Shown here piece after piece: positions 54,401 through 63,400 of a stretch of 64,000 nucleotides of DNA (position 1 is the stretch's first letter; each line of letters starts with the position of its first letter). Both the position numbers and the translations under genes were made by a program. The stretch is taken from assembly GCA_030141605.1 (NCBI GenBank), contig JAQGDQ010000009.1, positions 1,023,001 to 1,087,000 of the forward strand, given 5' to 3'. The DNA comes from Tubiluchus corallicola. Lineage: Eukaryota; Priapulida; Priapulimorpha; Priapulimorphida; Tubiluchidae. Below the pieces are notes generated by a model. It was not told where the DNA came from. It worked only from the letters and a program-made list of their open reading frames with translations, and made no database searches.

Positions 54401-57400
54401 TCACTGATGAAATCTCAATTTCTTTTGTTATCAATTTTAGTTGAGAGTTTCAATTTTAGATCAGTATTAAGTGGCCAGTTCTTCAGTTTGGGTAATTATT
54501 TGTAATTGTTATTTACGTTAAGGCCTAAATAGAACCATATCTGAATGCTGATAAGCTGTATGAATCTTCACCTGTTAACCGTTATATTTCTTTATTATTC
54601 AGAAAAAGTATTAATGAGGAAGATCTAGTAGAGCTGCATAAATTGGATGAGTGTATCTATGAGGACATTAGCAAACATTTTCGTAAAAGGTAGGACTATA
54701 TAAGTAATTGAAGACATTTTGAATTCAGAATCATCAGAAAGACATAATTATTGATAATTTTATGCAAATTACTTTTTTACATTTTTTAATTTTGCTAAGC
54801 CTTCATACCTAATGATGTTGGCGTAGCTGCATTGTTTGTTTTGTGCTTGGCTTCCTGAAATTTGTCAAAAAGGTGGAACAGTTATACATTATAGTGTATT
54901 TGTCATTATGCAGTACAGTAGTCACCGCTTAATAGACTCAAAAATGCCTGGAACGGGCCGCTTCTATTCAAATATACATAAAAACTATCGGTAACTTCCC
55001 TTATTTGTATGTGCCCAAACAGCCTTTCCTACTTTTATGTCATCTTTACTTTCCTTTTGTGGATTATATATGTAGAAACAATCATGTTAAGTACCGTTTT
55101 GTTTGGAAACAGGTACGTTTATCATGCGCTAATACGTTATTGTAGCGGTTTTGCTTTGAATCTGTTACCCGCTCGCCTACTGCAATTAATCTGGAAGCTA
55201 AACTTGCCTAGTGGTTTCTTTTTGATGCTCTTGTTGTAAATCATGCTTTCAGGCTTAATGAATTAACAGTCAAAGATGCAGGTACAGTATAATCAGCCGG
55301 TATTCCTTGTGACTTACGAGAGTGAACATCATACAGAAAATAAGGGCATATAGTTAAGCAGTTTGAAAAATGGAGCATAAGCATAAAGATCTAACAGTTA
55401 AGGAGAAACTGAAAATTTTAGAGCAGTACGATAGGCTTCCAAAGATGGGGCAGAGGTGTGCAGCAGCGCAGTTGAAAATTTCCCAAATACTCTCGGCAGA
55501 ATATTGAAAAAAACAATCTGAAATTGAGCAGTCAGCAAGCCAAAATGAGAATCTAGCATCTAAGAGGCGACACACAGGAAAAGACTGTGAAGTGGAGTCA
55601 GCGTTAAAAGTGTGGTTTACAAACACAAGAGAAAAAGATGCTCAAGTGAACGCTACTTTAATGCGACAGAAAGCAGAAGATTTGGCAAAGAAAATGCCCA
55701 AGCACGCCAAGCGCTAAATGTTTTATGAAAATACGTGCATCACACAGCAACAGATTTTCAACGTTTTTATAATTACGAGAACTTTGTGAGCCAACTTCTT
55801 CGCGAGAAAATGAAGCAGCCAACTTTGAAGAAATTTTTGTAATTTTTGCAAATAAACAGACTTGTGTGATCTAGAAAAGTAACTGCACAAAGGAATTTAG
55901 GCATAACTTCATTTCTAAAATTGATTAACTGCTTTTGCAGTGCGTAAGCTTATGACTCAAACTTCTATAGCAGTAATACTACACCCATAGGTTAATAGGT
56001 TCACTCAGTTAATTGGGTCAAAACACGTCGGTCCCAAAGTGAGTCTATTAAGCGTCGACTACTGTAGCTAAGAATAATGCTGGTTAAGCAGCTATAAATA
56101 GTGTTTCTGAATTCATAACATTTTGCTTTTAGACCTGTACCAGTTTCCAAGTTTGCTGATTATGTACGATATGTTGGCGAAAGGAAAATACTTCGAGCCG
56201 AGTTTAAGGTATTTTGTTTCTCAAAACTTTTCTTTAACCTGTAAATAATAGATTTGACTTTAATCGCTCCAGCTTTCTTGTACAAAGCAGTTGATTTGTG
56301 TAATTAAGTTGTTAGTAAATTCCTTTCTTTATGTTTGTTTATTTGAATTGTAAAAGAAATTAGAGTCATTGAAATTAATGCTAGTTTTCATTGCATATCA
56401 GGAGCTGATAGACATGAGCCCAAAACACTGTACAACGGTTGGACAAATGCCGGAAAATTTGTTAGCTCAAAAGAATCGGTTTGCAGAAATTGTGCCATGT
56501 ACGTCTGTGCATTTGCTAGATCTCACTTTTGTAGTCCTCACTGACATACCGTGTATGCGTGTGCATTTGCTAGATGTCGCTTTAGTAGTCCTGTCAAACG
56601 TATCATGTACGCGTGTGCATTTGCTAAATCTCGCTTTTGTAGCCTCACTGACATACCGTGTACAGTGTGCATTTGCACAACCTTGCTTTAGTAATTGTCT
56701 CAAACGTATCATGTATGTGTGTGCATTTTCTAAATCTCGCTTTAGTACTCCTCTCAAACATACCTAGTGCATATGTGGATTTGTTAAATCTTGCTTTAGC
56801 ACTCTCAAACGTACCATAATCACTTTTACTACCAAATATTATTGTTACCAAAATGTATTTATTACGTGTGTGTCAAGCCAAATAATTAAACAGACGCACT
56901 GAACAAACAGCTTTCTGTTACCTGCACAAATCATGCAGATGAAACATGGATCTGTGTTAGCAGTGTTGCTTCACTTGCATGTTTGCAGAACTATTTTACA
57001 TACTTAAGCGTTTATTATTAACTGTGATTATGAATTATTATCCTGTGGTTATTAGTCTTTGATGTAGAATATCACACTTCCTCGGGTGAACATACAAGCC
57101 TAGCACCCACATAAAGTGCGACATTGCAAATGTCTTGTGTAAATAATGAATTTAATTTGATTAGTTTGTGGAACTGCCATTCACTAGAACATGCCACATA
57201 TTAACTCAGAATTAAATGATGAATTTAATAAAATACAATTATCTTTTTCTAAAAATTCTCTTTGCATTTTGTTTTTAGATGATCATTCTCGAGTCACTTT
57301 ACTTCCTATCAGTGGTGATACCTCGTCGGATTATATCAATGCTAGTTTTGTGAAGGTATTTTTACATACATATCACTAGTGACAATGCAATAATGCTGAA

Positions 57401-60400
57401 TCGGAACTCTTGCAAATGCATATATGCACAATACAAGAATCAGCTAAATCACTCTGTTTTGCTGTAATTACAAGATATGATGAAACTATATGTTCTTAAT
57501 TTGTTTGCTCCAGTTCAATGGACTGTAAAAAAGTTAACGTAAAGTTCGATTTATTTAAATCCTAGATTTAAATGCCATGCACATACAAGAAAGAGATTGT
57601 TAACTTCGTGTAAATTATGACTGCTTTGGAATTATGGACGCAAGTAAGTTAAATGATTTAGTGATACTGATGTGTATTGCTATAACATAGTGTTCTATAG
57701 CAAGAAAACTAACCGGCTCTAAAATTTTCTGGTGCCCACTAGTGATTTTCCAGTAGACTTATGAAGCCAAGTTTGATGCTTCCAAAATTCTCATGAATCT
57801 TAGACTCAGCAGCCAAATTGTCATGTGGTTCCTCTTGTAATTAATATTTCAGTAAACTTTTAAAAATAATGAGGGACCTATGACAACTCCTTGTGTTGAA
57901 ATAGACGCCTAACATAAGAATCGGCATTATCAAAGTTAAATCGATAAGTATTATTCTATACTGTACATTTTATATTGCAATGCAGGTTTACATAACCTTA
58001 TGTTGTAAAATTTCGATGTGGGCTTAATACATTATGCATAAAATTGCCTGACCGTATATTAAGAAAAACATGGTTTTTGGTTCAACGGTTCAGCTTAGTG
58101 AACCTTTACTCTCAGTCTTAGCTGTCTGTCTATGATCTGAGACCGCTGATCCGATTCAAACCAAACTGGTGGGGTCTGAACTCTAACTGTGCAGTAGAAA
58201 TTGATTACCATGGTAACCATGGTTGCTTTGCAACGCATGATTATCTTCTAAAATTTGTACTTCACGGCTTTAAAAATTATCTCCTCCAAAATTGCTGATA
58301 TAGTGAAGGTGTGACTTGGTATTGTGGTACCTCTAATAATTATCTGAAACATGTCTGAGTGGAAGTTTAGAAATTTTATCTGTCTGTCTGTCTGCTTGTG
58401 TTTCCTCATTATTTCTCCAAGATCGCTGATTCTATTCCAACCAAACTTGTACAACAGGTGAGATCCATTTGGAACAAAGTTGCCTAGCAATGTCCGAAAA
58501 ACTTAAATTTCTAAAACTGGTACTTTTCTAGCAACTTTACTTATAACTTCAAAGCTGCTGAGGTAGTGAAGACGAAACCCTGTACTGTGATTCGAGGTAT
58601 AATTATCGAAAGTTCTAAGCATTTGCTGTTTTGAAATATGAGCACCATTATGACACCATAGTTATTTCAGGATTTATAATATCCATTATTTCTGGCCAAC
58701 TGGCTTGCATATTTTGAGTTGATTTATGTACAATTAATTTCACCCAAATTTACCATTATTCACTTTTAATAAGTTATAACAGGCACATTGTTGTATTTCT
58801 AAACTTTGCAATAGGGCCGAAGCTTCATTCGATTTTCTGCAGTGATGACTTTACAACAATCAACTTAGAGGAAAAAAACAGATGACAAGGTTACTGTGCA
58901 ATATTTGATGTTAGCTTAATTTTGACTGCTCCATTTTTAGGGTAATGACTCCCCTAGGGAATACATTGTAGCACAGTCACCCATGAAATCTACAGTGAAT
59001 GAATGGTGGAGGATGATTTGGGAGAACAATGTTGACATTGTTTTAATGCTTGAACAACTTGTGGAGAAAAATCAGGTACCGAATTTACTTGCTTTTTACT
59101 ACAAATACTTATGCCATGCAACAATTAGCAGAATATTTCCAAAATTTAAGTAATTTGATACCAGTTACACCCAGCTAGATAAGCTGTTTTATTAGCAAAA
59201 GTCTGCATATTGTGAGATTTAGTGTATATTGGTTATCAGAGCAGTTCACTTTTCTGACAAATTTTCTAGCTGACAAAAACAACAAATTGCAAATACAGTA
59301 GGTACTGTTTAGTAGACTCACGGTTAATAGACTCAGTCGTTTAATTTACTCAGAAACACCTGGAAAGGCCGCTTCTATTCAAATGTATATAAAAACTGTC
59401 GGTAATTGACTCAAATAGCTCCGCATAATTGTCTCAATTTTATTACTTCAGGCACTTAAAATAAGATGCTTATGTGTGACCAAAGAGCTTTTACTGTTTT
59501 TACATCTTCTTTACATGGATTTTGTGCACTATAATATATGTAAAAACAGTGATATGCACAGCTTTGTTTGTAAGTTGGTGAAGTACATTTATCACATGCA
59601 CTAATATGTTAGCTTAGTGGTAATGCTTTGAATCTGCCACATGCTTGTCCACTGCAGTTAACCTCATTGTTTGTGGAAGCTAAACATTTAATCACTTGCT
59701 CAAATGCAGCTCAAGCACTAGGTGACTAGGTGTTCTGCGTGAACATGTACAGCATACAGCAACAGATTTTCGACGTTTTTATCATTATGAAAATTTCATA
59801 AACCAACTTTTTCGTGAAGAAGTGAAGCAACCGACCGTCCATGAATTTTTGTAATTTTTAGCAACAATAATCAGTTTTTTGGAATTTTTTCTTTTTTTGT
59901 TAGTTCACTTATATAAATTATGCTTCTTATTAGTTCACTTACATAAATGATTGCACATACGTATTTTTGACATTAATTAGTTCTGCAAATTCATTTAAAG
60001 CCTTTGCAATGCATACTAAGATGAGTGTTGACTCATACTTATATGGTAGTAATATACTAAACCTGTTGGCTGATTGACTCAGTCGGCTAATTGGGTCAAA
60101 ACACTTCCATCCCAAAGTGTGTCTATTAAGCGGTGCCTACAGTTGTTCATAGATTTAGTTAAAAGTTAGTGTGATCATATTATTAACTTATTATATTAAC
60201 TTAAATGATGCATCTTTGGTGAGTTAGATGATTTGGTTTGTTTTGTACGACAAATATCGATTAGCTATATTTTATTTTATTATCTTCTTCTCACTTGATT
60301 TTTACCCATTTTGCACCATTTCCTCAGAAGTATTGAAGTGAATAATTTTTTCTAGGAAAGATGCTATAAATATTGGCCTTCACATTGTAGTCAATTGGTT

Positions 60401-63400
60401 TTTGGCAATATTCAAGTTACTGTGACTTTTGAAAGTCATAGTGAAAATTACTATATTCGCCTTATGGATGTAAGATCAGTAAGTATATTCAAAGATTCAA
60501 TTATTCCCCACTTTTTTGATTATGCCATGTTTTGGTCATGCAAAATACTAGTAATATAATCACGTGTAATTATGCAGTTATCATCATCTTATTTTTTATT
60601 TGTTTTTCTTTAATTTTTACCATTTAATTTTTGCTAATAGAACTACTCTATCAGATGTCAAGAATTCCAGCAATGTTGCATAATTTATTTGCTTGTATTA
60701 CTAGAAGAAATGACTGATGTTCATTGTAAGTTCAATTTTTTCTGAACAATTTGCAAGGTTGTATGACAGTAGGTATCTATTTTTTGGTAGTTAACAATGA
60801 TAATGACGATACTGAGGTTGATGGTAGTAGTAATGATGTGATGTGTAGCTTTTTATTAAAAACATATCTTATCCGTTATGGGTTGATAAACTAGTTCTGA
60901 ATACTACATGCACTTAGATTATTATGGTACATTTGAGTTCATGGGGCTCTAATGTGTTATCCTAATACATAAATTAATGTATGGATTGTGCAAAAATGTA
61001 TTCGGGTATAGGTTGCTCGGCATAATGAATTTTGCCTTTATGAATTTCATAAATCCGGCATTTATTGGTGGTTTTGTACGGCAAAGCCGACTTTTGTGTA
61101 AAAAAGGATATTAATAGTGCCGATGACAACTACGTCTTAATCACAATGTTAGTAGTGATGTTAACGATGATGAAAGGTAATGGTGATTTGTAGTAGTAGT
61201 AGTAGTAGTAGTAGTAAAATCTTTATTTGCCATTTTAAAACATTGACCATCATAATAGAAGACGGACAACCAGTGTTAGTTCATATAAAAAAAACATACA
61301 CTGTTCTGGGCAAATGCGTCTGGTAGTGATGGTGGTGACTGCGGCAGTGACATTGAATATTGGGATAGATGATGATGATGATGATTTTGTTACAGCAAGA
61401 AGAGCAACGAACATTAACACAGATACAGTTTTTTGGATATGTGGATGACATGTGCCCAGAAGACACATCAGCTTTTTTGTCTATACCACCAGTTGTTCAT
61501 ATACAACGAGGTGCTAATAATAGCTCACCAGTTCTTGTACATTGCAGGTAAATGACAAGTATTGTGTTATTTGCTTGATTCTTCACACATACACATGATG
61601 ATAAAAAAACTGTTAACGAAGTTTTCTAGTCAAATGGATTTACTTTTGGTATTTTGCTTGTATTTGATATTAAATAATGGTAAATTATGCGCTGCACAGT
61701 TTTAGACCGATAATTGCTACATTCTCATTTTTATTATATATCGAATTGAGGGTGAAACCAACTAGTTTTTCTTACTAGAAAGCCTTTTTTGAGTCAAACA
61801 TTTTGCTGCTAATATGCTATCAACAAGTCACAGTCTAGATTAACAATTTATAAACTATATACAAATAGGTAATATTATACCTGCTCTCATTAACATGTGT
61901 ACCAAGTTCATTAGTGTTTAACTTTCATACACTCTGTGACCGCTCATTTTTTGGCTATTGACTAAACAGAGAACAGCTCATAAAGAGTCATTGCAATTAA
62001 TATAAATATGCATAATATTTATTTGTAGTAGTGGATCCGGTAGGACTGGGTCATATGTGTGTGTCGACCGCTTAGTAAAATCCATTCAACAAGGAGCTGA
62101 TACTATTGATGTGTTTGGGCTTGTACTGCAACTGTTAGAGTATAGAATAAAAATTATCCAGACTGAGGTAAAGAAATTAAATTGGTAAATTGAACTTTTG
62201 TCACAAACATGTTAATTACTAGCCTTCTTGCTTGTAATATTATTCAGCAAATAATGCATTCGAATGACGCTTAATGTATTTGTTGATGTTCTGATGTAAT
62301 TCTGATGAAATAATCTAATCGATGATTTTAGTAGTGAATTTCTTTATTACTGTTATAGGCTGAGTACATGTTTATACATAGATGCATTAGAGATATGCTG
62401 GCCAAGCAGTCTGGTGATGCAGTCAATGAAATTACATGTAGGTATCCACATATTGGTATACTCTATGTTTACTGCCATTCCAGTGCGATAACTACACACC
62501 AGCATGCCTCGTAGGTGAAGGGGGTGGGGATAAGTGTTAGAGGGGGCCATTGTCGTAAAAAAAGCCAACATGGGCACCAACAATAATTACATTTGTCAGA
62601 CACGTTGCAAGGTTGTATGACAATAGGTATCTATTTTTGGTAGTTCATAATGATAATGACGATACTGAGGTTGATGGTAGTGGTAATGATGTGATGTGTA
62701 GCTTTTTATTAAAAACATACCTTGTCCGTTATGGGTCGATAAACTAGTTCTGGTTACTGCATGCACTTAGATTATTAGCGTACATTTGAGTTCATGGGGC
62801 TCTAATGTGTTATCCTAATACATTAATTAATGTATGGATTGTGCAAAAATGTATTTGGGTATAGGTTGCTCGGCATAATGAATTTTGCCTTTATGAATTT
62901 CATATATCCGGCATTTATTGGTGATTTTGTATGGCAGAGCCAACTTTTGTGTAAAAAAAGGATATTAATAGTGCTGATGACAACTACGTTTTAATCATAA
63001 TGTTATTAGTGATGTTGACGATGATGAAAGGTGATGGTGATTTGTGATATTGGTGGTGGTGACTGCGGCAGTGACATTGAATATTGGGATAGATGATGAT
63101 GATGATTTTGTTACAGCAAGAAGAGCAACGAACATTAACACAGATAGTTTTTTGGATATGTGGATGACACATATGTTGGCTTTTTTTCATAAATCATTTT
63201 TAAAATTGTAGCACATCAGTAAGCTGTAAAAAATGTGCATTGAATAATAAGAGTAGATCATTTTGCAGGGGTCTCCGAAGCGTAGGTATGCTGCTGTGCT
63301 GTTTTCGACTATTAGCAGCCATTTTACCTCCTAATGGGAAAATTAAACTTAGCTTGTATAACCACAAGTTTATGTTTTAAAAAGATGACACATTAAATGT

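Noticed and set aside
56369-56767. 132-codon ORF starting over PTP exon 29
   Set aside because: Only its first part is the exon; the rest is minisatellite after a clear GTACGT donor.
60643-60726. Possible PTP exon after AATAG with donor GTAAGT
   Set aside because: It would end in phase 1 while the next exon needs phase 0, and the protein joins correctly without it (VRS to QEEQRTLTQ).
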